From Conchocele bisecta (lineage: Eukaryota; Mollusca; Bivalvia; Lucinida; Thyasiridae), in contig CM055273.1 of NCBI GenBank assembly GCA_029237695.1, positions 63,601,968 through 63,665,967 of the forward strand: 64,000 bases of DNA. The letters are read 5' to 3'. Shown piece after piece: positions 20,979 through 31,957 of the stretch (position 1 is the stretch's first letter; every line of letters starts with the position of its first letter). The notes beneath the pieces were generated by a model that did not search any database, was not told where the DNA came from, and worked only from the letters and a program-made list of their open reading frames with translations. The translations under genes and the position numbers were made by a program.

Positions 20979-21167
20979 ACAGGCATGATAATATTCAGTT
21001 AATCATTAATTGACCTTCCAAAATATGCCGAATGCTGCCTGTTCGGCGTAAAGTTGACACATGTACAAGGACGCAGTGTATTGTGGGGCTTTCTTGGATT
21101 TTATTGGAATTCATTCTCCCGTCCGTATGAGTTTCAGACAAATGTAGAAACTATGTATGTGATTGCT

Positions 21168-21173
21168 ATTAAA
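21168..21173 (+). terminator. Possible polyadenylation signal
   Basis: ATTAAA 190 bp after the stop codon of the transposon gene and before the right terminal repeat. It is the common variant of AATAAA. Cleavage site not determinable. Confidence 0.4.
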
Positions 21174-21294
21174 CATGCCCATTTATAACCTGAACCTGAA
21201 TGTCACCTCGCATGTGAATAACGTTATCATTGGTAATTTCTCACCATGAAAAAACTATATAAATCGGTAATATTCCACGCTTTGTGACCAATAA

Positions 21295-21956
21295 TGACCC
21301 CGCGTTGACCGTTAGTCCATGACCTTAACCTCAAATCTTGTCCTAACCATCAAAATCGATATCAGCGCCCGCAGAAACCCCATTATAGACACCTAGATCA
21401 TGGAGATAGCGTGTATATGAGCTGAGATATAGATTTTGCCATTTTCGGGGGTTTGTCAACCCCCCAAAAAAGCCCTCAAAATACACCCAAAAATGCCAAA
21501 AGAACGTCACAGCTATTTTTTCTGTCAATTTACCTGTTATGATTGCTAAAACTGCAAAGAAAAATCAAGAGTTGTACAAAAATCGATCGTCATCACATAC
21601 CATAATGATTTTTGCCATTTTTGGTGGGTTTTCGCCCATTAAAAGCCCTAAAAGTACACGAAAACATGTAAAAAAAAATGTATTGCCTGTTTTTTTTTGT
21701 TCATTTACCCAGCGTGGTTGACAAAACTGCAAAGAAATGTAATTTGGGTACAGAGCTCGAACGTCATCGCTTACCATATTAATTTGGTCATTTTATGGGG
21801 GTTGTCGCCCTTAAAAAGCCCTAAAATACACCAAAAAATTGTCAAAAAAATTCAACCCCTATTTTTTCTGTAAATTCAATCCCTATCGTTAACAAAACTG
21901 CAAAAAAATCAATTTTGGCACAAAAATCGAGCGTCATTACATTCCATAATGCACTA
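21295..21956 (-). repeat. Right terminal inverted repeat with three sub-repeats
   Basis: On the minus strand, sub-repeats begin at about 21937, 21767 and 21593 (spacing 170 and 174 bp), one more than in the left arm. The outermost ATGACGCTCGATTTTTGTG is almost identical to the left; the middle one is more diverged (GATGACGTTCGAGC). The innermost ~110 bp matches 15890-16010. Small frames here are shadows. Confidence 0.8.
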
Positions 21957-21959
21957 GTA
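21957..21959. other. Candidate target-site duplication (right)
   Basis: GTA directly after the terminal base; counterpart of 15507-15509. Confidence 0.55.
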
Positions 21960-22915
21960 GGCACACAATGTTCTTTATAGGATCAAATTAAATAAGTGTA
22001 TAATTGTCACTATTCCGCCAGTTCTAAAAAATTTGAGTGCCCGCTATACAGATATAATCATTTAGTAATATTTATTTTATGTGTTTAATAGTCAAAAGTT
22101 TGTTGGCAGATATAAAAACGTGGAACAGACAGTAGTTTGTTTGTTTATTGGTGTTTAACGGCCTATCAGCAGCTAAGGTCATGTAAGGCCGGGAAACGTG
22201 TTCGATCACGTTTTAACCTGCTTCATTGGGGAGAAAATCCCAAAATAAAAAACAGAATATTTACATCGAGAAAAAATATATTCAGCCCTGAAATTAGAAT
22301 AACCTGACCTGGTGCCAGGTCCATACCACACCAAGTCACTTGGCCCCTTCCACTAAAATAGGATTACGAATCACATAAGGGGTATAACCAGATTCAACTG
22401 TCACATATAAAATTCCAAAGACATATGTGAGGGCCAAACCAGGTCTCCAATCGGAATTCCGGTAAGGATGAACCCCGATCGTTAAATTACCATTCGCATG
22501 CTCCCACCTGCCACCCACTCAGACAGTAGTAATATTTATTTTACTGATATTGACTTGTGGTGGTATATGAAAATGAGGAATGATATTTTTTTTAACTATT
22601 TATACTAATTAAATGCGTCACTTGAAAAAATAATATTTTTCGACAGATTATAAAGTATGATCATTGCACATCAAAAAAAAAAATACAGAGAATAAATAGT
22701 AATGTCCGTTAACATTTTAAGGAAACACAGTCATCGCCCCCGAGATCAAAGTGGAAATGTATGTCTAATATAAAATGTATAATAATGCAAATAAATATGT
22801 GGGGTAATGGTGAATGAATGTTTATTTTGCAAGAAAATGTATCAGATGATGTCTGATATACTGAACATTTTGTGCTTACTGAGTGGGCATGTACCTACTG
22901 AGTGGGCATGTACCT
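21960..22915. repeat. Long interspersed repeat, copy 1, interrupted
   Basis: 21975-22075 and 22530-22915 match 37910-38395 in the same order (AAATAAGTGTATAA, CCCGCTATACAGATATAATC, AGTAATGTCCGTTAACATTT, GAGTGGGCATGTACCTTTAA). The copy is broken by an insert related to the fold-back at 41004 (TTTGTTGGCAGA..GTGGAACAGACAGTAG) and then by a SINE-like element. No protein-coding signal. Confidence 0.7.
22136..22519 (-). mobile_element. SINE-like element with 10-bp target duplication
   Basis: CAGACAGTAG occurs at 22126-22135 and 22520-22529. The 384-bp insert reads on the minus strand from GAGTGGGTGGCAGGTGGGAG through GGGGTTCATCC (possible B-box) to GGCCGTTAAACACC and an AAAC tail. It is a diverged relative of 3421-3852. 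Confidence 0.8.
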
Positions 22916-23152
22916 TTAACCGTTTCAACCAACTTAACTGGAATGGACTGTGTAATTTTCCAACCAAATACCCCATATTTATAAATGGAATAGTCTTAAA
23001 CCAATCGTCACATGATTTTAAGACTTGCCCATTTTTAAAAAGGGGATATTTTTTTTATCCCTATTAGTATATATATGAAAATTACATGCAAAAAGCTGGC
23101 TCACCTGGATCTACACTGTTTGCAAACTCTGCTATAGGGTTGAAAGGGTTAA
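22916..23152. mobile_element. TTAA-F miniature element
   Basis: Complete: TTAACCGTTTCAACC at the left, TAGGGTTGAAAGGGTTAA at the right. The interior CACCTGGATCTACACTGTTT is shared with 3262-3911. Confidence 0.7.
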
Positions 23153-24370
23153 TTTTAATATGGATTCACTCTTATATATCTCTGATTATAATGGCTGTTC
23201 ATGATTTAAAAGCACTAAGTAGTGTCATTGAGTGCTCAGCTACTTGATTTACAGTGTGACTTCTTCAATTCTGTTCCCGCCCCCCCCTGACTTTTCCAAG
23301 TTTATATCCCCGATAAATTCCACAAAAAGGCCATTCATTCCTATAATAAAAATGCTTATATTGTAACAAGATATACTGGCACATTATGTACATGGGTCAC
23401 TCGTGATCAATTACCTATAACTAAAAGATTTGTTTTCACATAGGTTCTATAATAGGTATATAAAAGATAAATTCATTTTAATTGCCAATTAAGAGTGAAG
23501 AAATTGATATTTTATGTCAGCTTCCTTACCTCAGACGCTACTTTCAATGTTAATTGTGCACTGAAAAACCAAGAACATTTGGATATGGCTATGTTAAATC
23601 AGTATAATTATAAAACAAAGTACTTGTTTATGTGCATTGGCTCCCAAACACGTTTCATTGCTACATCAAATCTATTAGACAGTCCAAACAAGGTACAACA
23701 TTCCCGCTACAGCAGAAATACAGACTAACAAATGATACACATAACTTTGCAAAGACAAAAATATAAAATAAAGATAACTACATACCCTATATATGATATC
23801 CAAGCTTACTATATACAGCCAGAGTATAAACTAATGTTGCCCGATTATTCACACTGCAAATATGTTCAGTGTTATTAATAGGAATGAAACCACAAATGAA
23901 ACCAGAGTATTGAGGGCTGGCATCATGGCTTCATTATCCACAGCATGGAGACAAGGCATCACCATTATTCCACTAAGTGCTTACAACAACATAGCATTAA
24001 CTCTGGCTATCTCACTTTGCTAAGCCATTTAATATGAATACAACCAACTGGGAGCTTAGAGCTATATAGCAGATCTATGCGGATGCAGATCAGTGTTGCA
24101 CTGTTTGTTGATACTACCGGTAGTATAGAATTAATATAAGTGCAGCAAACTCCACACTAGTAGCAGTTAACAGTGTAGAACATTGATTGATAAAGTCCAT
24201 GAATGTTCTACCCTGTTGTCTACATAGGATCTTCTGTGTAATTAGGGTAATTAAGTCACCCGGCAGTCTGATCAGGGCTCATTCTGATCGTCATTCAGTT
24301 AAACTAACGCTGTTTATGTCCCTGAATAGCAATTTATGATCAGTCTATTGATTGTATACCCACCTATGAT
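23153..24370. other. No gene; one palindrome fragment
   Basis: 23270-23345 (CCCCGATAAATTCCACAAAA) matches part of the inverted repeat at 61735-61843. The 77-residue frame at 23495 shows no motif. Confidence 0.45.
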
Positions 24371-24481
24371 AATTGAAGGGATCAGTGGAATTAAGGGGGA
24401 TAACTCCCTTAGGAGTTAGCCCCCTTAATTCCACTGATCCCTAAGGGAGTTAGCCCCCTTATTCCACTGATCCCTTCAATT
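24371..24481. repeat. Palindrome with partial internal duplication
   Basis: Outer arms AATTGAAGGGATCAGTGGAA and complement. The block GGAGTTAGCCCCCTT plus ATTCCACTGATCCC is repeated once more inside. Confidence 0.75.
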
Positions 24482-24512
24482 AGCCCAATTACATTCGGAA
24501 AACACCTTTAAA

Positions 24513-24734
24513 GGTATATTTTTTAAATATTTTATTTTTGTTACTTGTCCGTGAAAGTATAGGTTGTGACCACCACTCATTTGAATCGCCTCGACGAGAC
24601 AGTTCAAATAGTGGTCACAAAATAAACTTCTAAGCACATATAAGGAAATTATTTAGGAAGTTTCACATACAAAACTGTATGTGAAACTTCCTAAATATTT
24701 TCCTTATATGTGCTTAGAAGTTTATTTTGTGACC
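24513..24734. mobile_element. TTAA-E related copy fused to a perfect hairpin
   Basis: 24513-24620 carries the TTAA-E centre (CTCATTTGAATCGCCTCGAC and an inverted match). It runs into a long hairpin 24612-24734 whose arms contain CTTCTAAGCACATATAAGGA, the family's right arm, present here in both orientations. Confidence 0.65.
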
Positions 24735-24967
24735 GCTAGTCTGGTCACACATGTCATAAGGAGCTGTTTTATCAGCTAGTAGTCCAATTAAGCACTGATG
24801 GAGTGAGGAGTACATGGATACGCCATCAATAATGAGGGGATTAAGAAAGCCATCTACAATGCTTGTTTGTACATGTACAGCGGAAACATCATCACCCAGT
24901 TATCCAAGCTATGGATTTGTCAGTTCTAAAAACATCACCCCAAGTTGCATTGTGTGATTTCAGGGCA
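24735..24967. other. No gene seen
   Basis: No repeat or frame recognised. Confidence 0.4.
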
Positions 24968-25262
24968 AAACTAGAGCAAGTGAGTATGGGCTCACGTATA
25001 CCCCCGACCGCCGTCTAGTTCAACCAACAAATATTTGGCCTTGACCTTGGGCATGAAAACCACATGGGTGGGTATATAGAATGAAAATATTGATGATGAT
25101 AAAAAATGATATGAAGTTTTAAGTTAATCCGACTTACGGTTGCGGAGATAATGGGTACCCAAAAATAAATCAAATCTTACGTACAGATGGACGGAAAGAA
25201 ATAAGAAAACTATATACACCCTCGACATACTTCGTATGCCGGGGGATATAACTAGAGGTACT
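24968..25262. repeat. Interspersed repeat ending in a small hairpin
   Basis: AACTAGAGCAAGTGAGTATG at one end, GGACGGAAAGAA and CATACTTCGTATGCCGGGGG at the other. A shorter relative is at 26925-27080 and a tail at 40446-40515. This style of repeat is frequent in bivalve genomes (recollection). Confidence 0.6.
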
Positions 25263-25903
25263 CATTTTTAATAGACATGGCCATAGCAGGGGCATTTGCA
25301 GTAACCAAGTACACATACTTTCAAGGTAATTGAAAATTAATTATTATTCTCTTCCATTGTTTGTGGGGTGGGGACTTTTATTTTTCTTTATTTATTGCAT
25401 TTTGTGTAAAACTAGTGCAAAGTAGAAAATGTGTTCTAAAAAATAAATGACGCTTTGCTCGTAAACGAAGCGAAATTCCAAGTCCAAAAGGAAAGATAAT
25501 CCATGGTCCGGTGTCGAATCAAAAATCTCTTCTGCGCATCTGAACACCAGAAGGAAGCTACATACAAAGTACAAAAAGATTACAATACATCAATACAAGC
25601 TTCCGATGGTGATTACGTTGTACACTTTTAGAATTTCAGTGAAAGTGCACTGGTAATTAGCTAATAGCCTTTGTCAAGGCAGATAAATCACATCTGTGTG
25701 TGGGAGTCATAGATAAGATATGTAAACTATACTCACTGCTATATAAAAACTGTACCTTCAAATGGTTGTGGCAAGTGTAGCTCATCTTGGGTATAATGCT
25801 GATCAGGGCATACATTGTTCACCATACCACTATTAATATGTTTGCAGTTAGATAAAAATGTATATATCTTGTTTTATTTTCAGCAATTGTTCAAATATAC
25901 CGC
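25263..25903. other. No gene seen
   Basis: A minus-strand 60-residue frame at 25392 is not supported by motif or context. Confidence 0.4.
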
Positions 25904-26138
25904 TAAACTTTAGACCGCTACTCACACCAATTGTCGTCTGCTGTTGCTTTTATATTATTTCTCAATAAAAACATGGTTTGACAGCACTTCAGAATCATTT
26001 CCAATGGAAATGATTCTGAAGTGCTGTCAAACCATGTTGTAAATTATTCTAAAGTGCTGTCAAAGCATGATTTTGATGATAAAAATGGAAAATAGAAAAT
26101 AAACAGCCAAACAATTAAGATAGCGGTCTAAGGGTTAA
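25904..26138. mobile_element. TTAA-A miniature element
   Basis: The left edge is worn (TAAACTTTAGACCGCTACTC); the right edge GCGGTCTAAGGGTTAA is intact. The central arms TCAGAATCATTTCCAATGGA are perfect. Confidence 0.8.
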
Positions 26139-26575
26139 TTGTCAGTCATCCGGTAATTATAACATGGAGCGTAACATGTACCGTATTTATTCTAATAGTC
26201 GCTCCCTCTCTGATTGCAAAAACTCTCTAATAGTAGCCCAACTGCCATATTGTCAAGTGTTATCTTATTATAGTGGGCTGTTGGCACACAAATGCTCCCC
26301 CTCCCCCAGATTGGAGAACTTCCGACACTGACACACACACAGATGTACACCCAGTCCAAACACTATAATATGCCTGCCCGTTTTGTATCACTAAAATGCA
26401 CACATCATTTCTGAAAACTACATATCCACAGGGGTGTTTATTAGAATAAATAAGTGGAATATTGATGATGAGATGTGTAGCTCTTGATCAACCGACAATG
26501 CAGACATTCGCATGTTCTAACTGTCACACAAAATGGGTAAATGCCATTAATGCTTTCACTCCTAAATATTTTACA
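26139..26575. other. No gene seen
   Basis: Contains TATTTATTCTAATAGTCGCT and GGGGTGTTTATTAGAATAAA (26188-26455), an inverted pair also present at 43928-44130; a decayed element with ~270-bp spacing. Confidence 0.45.
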
Positions 26576-26881
26576 TTAACCCTGTTTATGCTGAGGATAC
26601 GCCATTATGTTTGCCGAAAATCCTAAATATTTTCCTTTTATGCGCTCAGAAGAAAATGTTGCGACGGTTCAAATGAGTGGTCACAAATGTAGATTAACGC
26701 ATTCCTTTCGTAATACGCCTTTACGGGTATGAAATTTATTAATTTTTGTTATTTCTCAATGAAAGTATATGTTGTGACCACTCATTTGAACTGTCTCATC
26801 GAGTCATTGAGAAAAAAATAAAATAAAAAAAATAAATAAATTTCATACCCGTAAAGGCGTATTCCGAAAGGAATGCATTAA
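26576..26881. mobile_element. TTAA-E miniature element with inner TTAA-bounded hairpin
   Basis: The outer TTAA lies at 26576. A second TTAA pair at 26694 and 26878 bounds perfect arms (GCATTCCTTTCG, CGCCTTTACGGGTATGAAAT). The centre has GACCACTCATTTGAACTGTC. It may be a rearranged copy, or one element inside another. Confidence 0.7.
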
Positions 26882-26924
26882 TCTATATTTGGAGATGACC
26901 CTTATACTGGGCTACTTTATCCTG

Positions 26925-27080
26925 AAACTAGAGCAAGTAGCCAGGGGCTCACGGATACCCCCGGCTGCTGCCTGAACCAACAAACAAATTTTGTATTGTT
27001 TTTTGTGTTACGGACAGACGGATGAATGGACCGACTGAAAGGGGAAAATGATATACAATGTACCCCTCGGCATACTTTGT
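26925..27080. repeat. Short relative of the 24968 repeat
   Basis: GAAACTAGAGCAAGTAGCCA, GGACAGACGGATGAATGGAC and CCCCTCGGCATACTTTGTAA appear in the same order as in 24968-25262. Confidence 0.6.
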
Positions 27081-27435
27081 AAACCAGGTGTATAATTACA
27101 ATATAAGGTGTGACCAAATTCTATGAAACAGTTTTTGTCTCGTCTAAAAGAGAAATAATTATTCGTCTCCATATTACACACACGCATATACAAAATATGA
27201 CAAATATTAACCTTTCTATTTGTGTATATCCAATTATTCTGAATGTATGGCACCACTCCCCAGACTATCCATAGAATATCCCAAATTTGCCATTTCCATT
27301 CAATTCCATTAGCACTAACTAAGTGTGATATGGAGGAAAGAGAATCTGTTACATAGAGCAATAGATCTGTTGGCTGTATGTGGCATTAGTTCATGCTCCG
27401 GATAAGCAAAACAGTTTCACTATGGTACACTATGT
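27081..27435. other. No gene seen
   Basis: A 117-residue minus-strand frame (27008-27361) runs partly through the preceding repeat and lacks recognisable domains; rejected as a gene. Confidence 0.45.
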
Positions 27436-27626
27436 CAGAGCTCCAGTTAAGGTGCGTAATTTGGAGGTAAATTTCTTATTTCTTCATCAAAAATGGCAAG
27501 TTGGGAGTGCTTTAGAATCGTCTCAATGAGACGATTCTAAAGGACTCCCAACTTGCCATTTTTGATGAAGAAATAACAAAATTTCACCCAAAGTTAGTCA
27601 AATTACGTACCTTAACTGCAGCTCTG
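27436..27626. repeat. Long palindrome (191 bp)
   Basis: Arms begin CAGAGCTCCAGTTAAGGT and contain TTCTTCATCAAAAATGGCAA and AGAATCGTCTC, nearly perfect to the centre. MITE-like. Confidence 0.75.
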
Positions 27627-27661
27627 TACGTTTCACTATTACTATGTTTACTATATTTAAT

Positions 27662-27880
27662 TTAACCCTTAGAATGTGGGAAACGAAAATAGTCGTCAGC
27701 TGTTGTGTTATATTTGATCTTCTTTCTCAATAAAAGCATGGTTTGGCAGTATTTTAGAATCATTTCCAATGGAAATGAATCTAAAGTGCTGTCAAAACAT
27801 GTTTTTATAAGAAAAATGAAGAAAAAAAACAAACAAAAAACAGCAGACGACAAAAATTAATTCAGCATTGTAAGGGTTAA
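27662..27880. mobile_element. TTAA-A miniature element, variant ends
   Basis: TTAACCCTTAGAATGTGG at the left, CAGCATTGTAAGGGTTAA at the right, with the standard central hairpin. Confidence 0.8.
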
Positions 27881-27939
27881 ACACAATTTAGTACAATATA
27901 AATTGTACAGCTAGATTAGAAAATTATACAAATTCTACA

Positions 27940-28105
27940 TTAACCCTTACAATGCTGAATTACATTTTGGCGTGTACTGTTTTTGTTCTATTTTCCTTTT
28001 TTTTCTATATCAAAACCATGGTTTGACAGCGATTTATAATCATTTCCAATGGAAATGAATTGGAAATGATTCGAAAATTCGGTCAAACCATGTTTTTATT
28101 GAGAA
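27940..28105. mobile_element. TTAA-A miniature element, truncated
   Basis: Left end TTAACCCTTACAATGCTGAA is the right end of the neighbouring copy in reverse. The copy stops after GTTTTTATTGAGAAATA. Just beyond, 28180-28256 is a TTAA-E centre fragment. Confidence 0.65.
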
Positions 28106-28262
28106 ATATTGGTTATTTTGACTGTTTTACAAGTAAACCAGGCTGCATCCTGAGGATTCATTATAATTATAGAAAATTCTACATATTTTTATTTCTCGTC
28201 CAAAGTAAACTACAATTTGAATCATCTCGAAGAGATGGGTTAAATGAGTAGTTATAACATAT

Positions 28263-30089
28263 ATATGGCTCAGCTGTGACTGCAGAAATGGTGCTTATAG
28301 GATTTGTGATCAGTGTAGCTCCTGATCAGATAGCACACTCTTGTAGCCTGATAACATCAGATAGCACACTCTTGTAGCCTGATAACATCAGATAGCACAC
28401 TCTTGTAGCCTGATAACATCAGATAGCACACTCTTGTAGCCTGATAACATCAGATAGCACACTCTTGTAGCCTGATAACAATCAGATAGCACACTCTTGT
28501 AGCCTGATAACGATCAGATAGCACACTTTTGTAGCCTGATAACATCAGATAGCACACTCTTGTAGCCTAATAACATCAGATAGCACGATAACATCAGATG
28601 GCACACTCTTGTAGCCTGATAACGATCAGATAGCACACTCTTGTAGCCTGATAACATCAGATAGCACACTCTTGTAGCCTGATAACATCAGATAGCACTC
28701 TTGTAGCCTGATAACGATCAGATAGCACACTCTTGTAGCCTGATAACATCAGATAGCACTCTTGTAGCATGATAACGATCAGATAGCACACTCTTGTAGC
28801 CTGATAACATCAGATAGCACACCTTGTAGCCTGATAACGATCAGATAGCACACTCTTGTAGCCTGATAACAATCAGATAGCACACTCTTGTAGCCTGATA
28901 ACGATCAGATAGCACACTCTTGTAGCCTGATAACATCAGATAGCAAGCACACTCTTGTAGCCTGATAACATCAGATAGCACACTCTTGTAGCCTGATAAC
29001 AATCAGATAGCACACTCTTGTAGCCTGATAACATCAGATAGCACACTCTTTGTAGCCATGATAACGATCAGATAGCACACTCTTGTAGCCTGATAACATC
29101 AGATAGCACACTCTTGAAGCCTGATAAACATCAGATAGCACACTCTTGTAGCTGATACGATCAGATAGCACACTCTTGTAGCCTGTAACATCAGATAGAC
29201 ACTATTGTAGCTGATAACATCAGATAGCACACTCTTGTAGCCTGATAACGATCAGATAGCACACTCTTGTAGCCTGATAACATCAGATAGCACACTCTTG
29301 TAGCCTGATAGCATCAGAGTAGCCACTCTTGTAGCTGATAACGATCAGATAGCACACTCTTGTAGCCTGATAACATCAGATAGCACCACTCTTGTAGCCT
29401 TGATAAACATCAGATAGCACACTCTTGTAGCTGATAAAATCAGATAGCACACTCTTGTAGCCTGATAACGATCAGATAGCACACTCTTGTAGCCTGTAAC
29501 AATCAGATTAGCACACTCTTTGTGCCTGATAACGATCAGATAGCACACTCTTGTAGCTATAACATCGTACATCATGATTGCACATCTTTTAGTGATAACA
29601 TAATAGCACACTCTTGAGCTGATATCAGATAGACACTCTTGTGCCTGATAACTCAGATAGCACTCTAGTAGCCTGATCGCACACTCTTGTAGCCTGATAA
29701 CGATCAGCTAGCACATCTTGAGCCGTAACAACAGATAGACACTCTTGTAGCCTGATACTTTGACCATATCACACTCCTGTACGATCAGATAGATAGCTTG
29801 ATAAAGCAGATAGCACACTCTTGTAGCCTGATAACATCAGATAGCACACTTGTGCTGCACACATAGCCTGTACCTATAACATCAGATAGCACATCTGAGC
29901 TGATACAATCATAGCACACTCTTGTAGCCTGATAACGATCTATATCGCTTGTTATTAGCATGGCGGGTGTTGCATTGATGGTATGGCGAACAGTGCAGAT
30001 CCTGATCAGACTGTGGATGCACAGGCTGATCTCGATCTACACTGGTTGCAAAACCCATAAGCCCATTTCTCCAGTCACAGCCACATGTG
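28263..30089. mobile_element. Fold-back element H expanded to 1.8 kb
   Basis: Left end GCTGTGACTGCAGAAATGG and right end CCAGTCACAGCCACATGTG are ordinary H termini, and 29945-30089 continues as in other copies (GGTATGGCGAACAGTGCAGA). Between them the normally single GATCAGATAGCACACTC..GCCTGATAACGATC segment is multiplied. The unexpanded counterpart is at 60715-60760. Confidence 0.8.
28322..29940. repeat. Minisatellite, 28-32 bp unit, roughly 50 copies
   Basis: Unit AGATAGCACACTCTTG then TAGCCTGATAAC, alternating between ...AACATC and ...AACGATC spacers. The first ~900 bp is very regular. From about 29120 units gain and lose bases, and from 29560 they are badly scrambled, which may be real decay or sequencing error. 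Frames such as 29345-29611 are artefacts. Confidence 0.9.
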
Positions 30090-31182
30090 TTGTGGCCACC
30101 AATGTACAGTCCCAACCATAAATACAATACTAAATCAAAGTACTGAAAGTACTGACTGGCGGGAGACAAGTAGCCACTTGTGAATTTGCATACTCAGAAA
30201 TTCCTTGTTAGAAATATATTCGATATTGATTATTGGATGTACAATTTGCAAATTTGGAGAACTTGATCAGTTACTGGTGTTTGTAAAATACAGCCTGCTC
30301 TAAACACAAATAGGTTGATGAAGCAAAGGTGCTTTATGTCCGACTAATAAACCGTTTTACGAGGTATATTGCAGACGTATTATGTGAAATCTTTTCAAAA
30401 TTATGACTGGGCGTAGGCCTACATACGTGTATGCTGCATGAACGGCAAAATGTTTTCATGAATTTTGTTTCGCTTACCCAGAGGGTAATTTTTCGAAAAT
30501 CGCCCGTAAACCACAATATGAAAAAGAAATGGCCTTCGACGTCGCAATCGACGTCGCATTGCGACTGCGTGGTACACGATACGGGGGGCGTCTCAATAAC
30601 AGCAATTTGTTCTCTTCAAAAGTAAAGTTGGGCATGCCAACTATTTTACACATAATGTTGAGCATTGCCATTGCTATTAATAACTTGCTTTCAGTTCACT
30701 CGCTAACTTTAAATGTCACCTGAGTGTTGTTAATTGCGAACGCAAATTGAGCCTATTGAGATGTCCCCCGATGAACAGAGAGCCACTTCCGAAAGTAGAC
30801 CCGTGCAAACAGCCAGAATCACGATCCCAATAGCGTGGAGACAGTATGTCTCCCGCCAAAAATACCAGTAATAGCATTTTTACATATTTTCACCAATGTT
30901 TCTGTGTGAAAACTTATTTGAATTGTCTCCACAGCGACGGTCACAATTTAGAAGTAAAAGAAAAATCTCCACTTGTTTTTCATCAGCAGTCGTCAATCTT
31001 CAAACCATAATTGGCCGACCAATATTCGCATGCCTTATTGTTAGACACACAATCATTGTCGAAACAGAATACGAGGAACATGAATTGGCAATTTCCATTA
31101 AACTGTTTAAATGATTCCCGCTGCTAAGAGACAGCATTTCTATGACTTCCAACAATCAAGCCAGTCACAATATCGTATAGTG
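30090..31182. other. No gene assigned
   Basis: More GC-rich than its surroundings near 30530-30600, with CGACGTCGCAATCGACGTCG at 30538. Several short frames (30431-30723, 30896-31114) lack motifs. Could be near a promoter or in an intron; nothing firmer. Confidence 0.35.
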
Positions 31183-31375
31183 TCAACTCTTAGAAAACGG
31201 GAAACGAAAATTGTCATCCGCTGTTCTTTAATATTCTGTCTTCTTTCTCAATAAAAACATGGTTTGAAAGCACTTTAGAATCATTTCCATTGGAAATAAT
31301 TCTAAACTGCTACCAAAGCATGTTATTGATAAGAAAAATAGAAAATAAACAGCAGACAACAGAATTAAGCATTAA
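31183..31375. mobile_element. TTAA-A miniature element, eroded ends
   Basis: TCAACTCTTAGAAAACGGGA at the left; the right part ends AGCAGACAACAGAATTAAGC. The central arms TTTAGAATCATTTCCATTGG are well kept. Confidence 0.65.
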
Positions 31376-31957
31376 ACATTTCATGTGGATACAGCTATCT
31401 AAACATTCAAAGGTTCGTGGCGGGTCTGTGTATTTGTTTTTATAATCTTCAGAATGACTGAGGGTGGGGTGGGACCGCAAACCCCGGGATTTAGACACAT
31501 TAATCAATGGTCCAACTCCCACCTCTCGAAGATAAATTTATGTCTAATTCCAGGAGTGAAGAACAACCTTTTCATATAGAGCCGATAGGTTGAGCTGACT
31601 TGAGGATATCTAATATCACAACATGCAGAAACTAATGTTTAATTCTCGTCTCCGGTATAATTGTTGTCTAATTACCACCTCTGGTAATTGCTACCTATAA
31701 TCCACGAGTGCACCCGCACACCCCAACAGGCTGGTCTGGCTCTACACTGGTCACAAATGACATACACCTCATTTCGTCAGTCACATGAATGGTGCATCAA
31801 GCTCCTGGTAAAGATTACCTGCACTTTTGTAGATCTATGTAAATAAGTTATAATCCGGTGATAAAAACGTAAATAAAAACTTATTAACCACATTGCATAC
31901 ACTCATAAACAATTTTTACTTCCACAATCACCAAGTAAATATTAAAATGCAATATCC
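31376..31957. other. No gene seen
   Basis: A fragment near 31725-31790 (GGTCTGGCTCTACACTGGTC) is H-like. Nothing coding. Confidence 0.45.

Larger units (their letters stand above)
15510..21956 (+). mobile_element. Autonomous-type DNA transposon, probably Academ (XPG-bearing)
   Basis: A 6.45-kb element with inverted termini TAGTACATTATGGAA (left) and the complement of TAGTGCATTATGGAA (right), flanked by GTA. Long inverted repeats of ~505 and ~660 bp enclose a single 4.32-kb reading frame. The frame combines zinc-finger modules, a PIN/XPG-like nuclease motif set and a CXC cysteine cluster. From memory, Academ elements have 3-4 bp target duplications, and one branch (AcademX) encodes an XPG-type nuclease, which fits. 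It inserted close to a decayed CAGT palindrome (15440-15480). An unclassified superfamily is the main alternative. The sequence is distinct from all MITEs in the window, and no non-autonomous derivative of it was seen. Confidence 0.75.

Noticed and set aside
27008..27361. 117-residue minus-strand gene
   Set aside because: A third of it lies in the 26925 repeat; no domain, no splice or start support.
28322..29940. CRISPR-like appearance of the regular repeat array
   Set aside because: There are no unique spacers between repeats; units abut with 3-base variation. The array lies inside a eukaryotic fold-back element and no cas-like genes exist.
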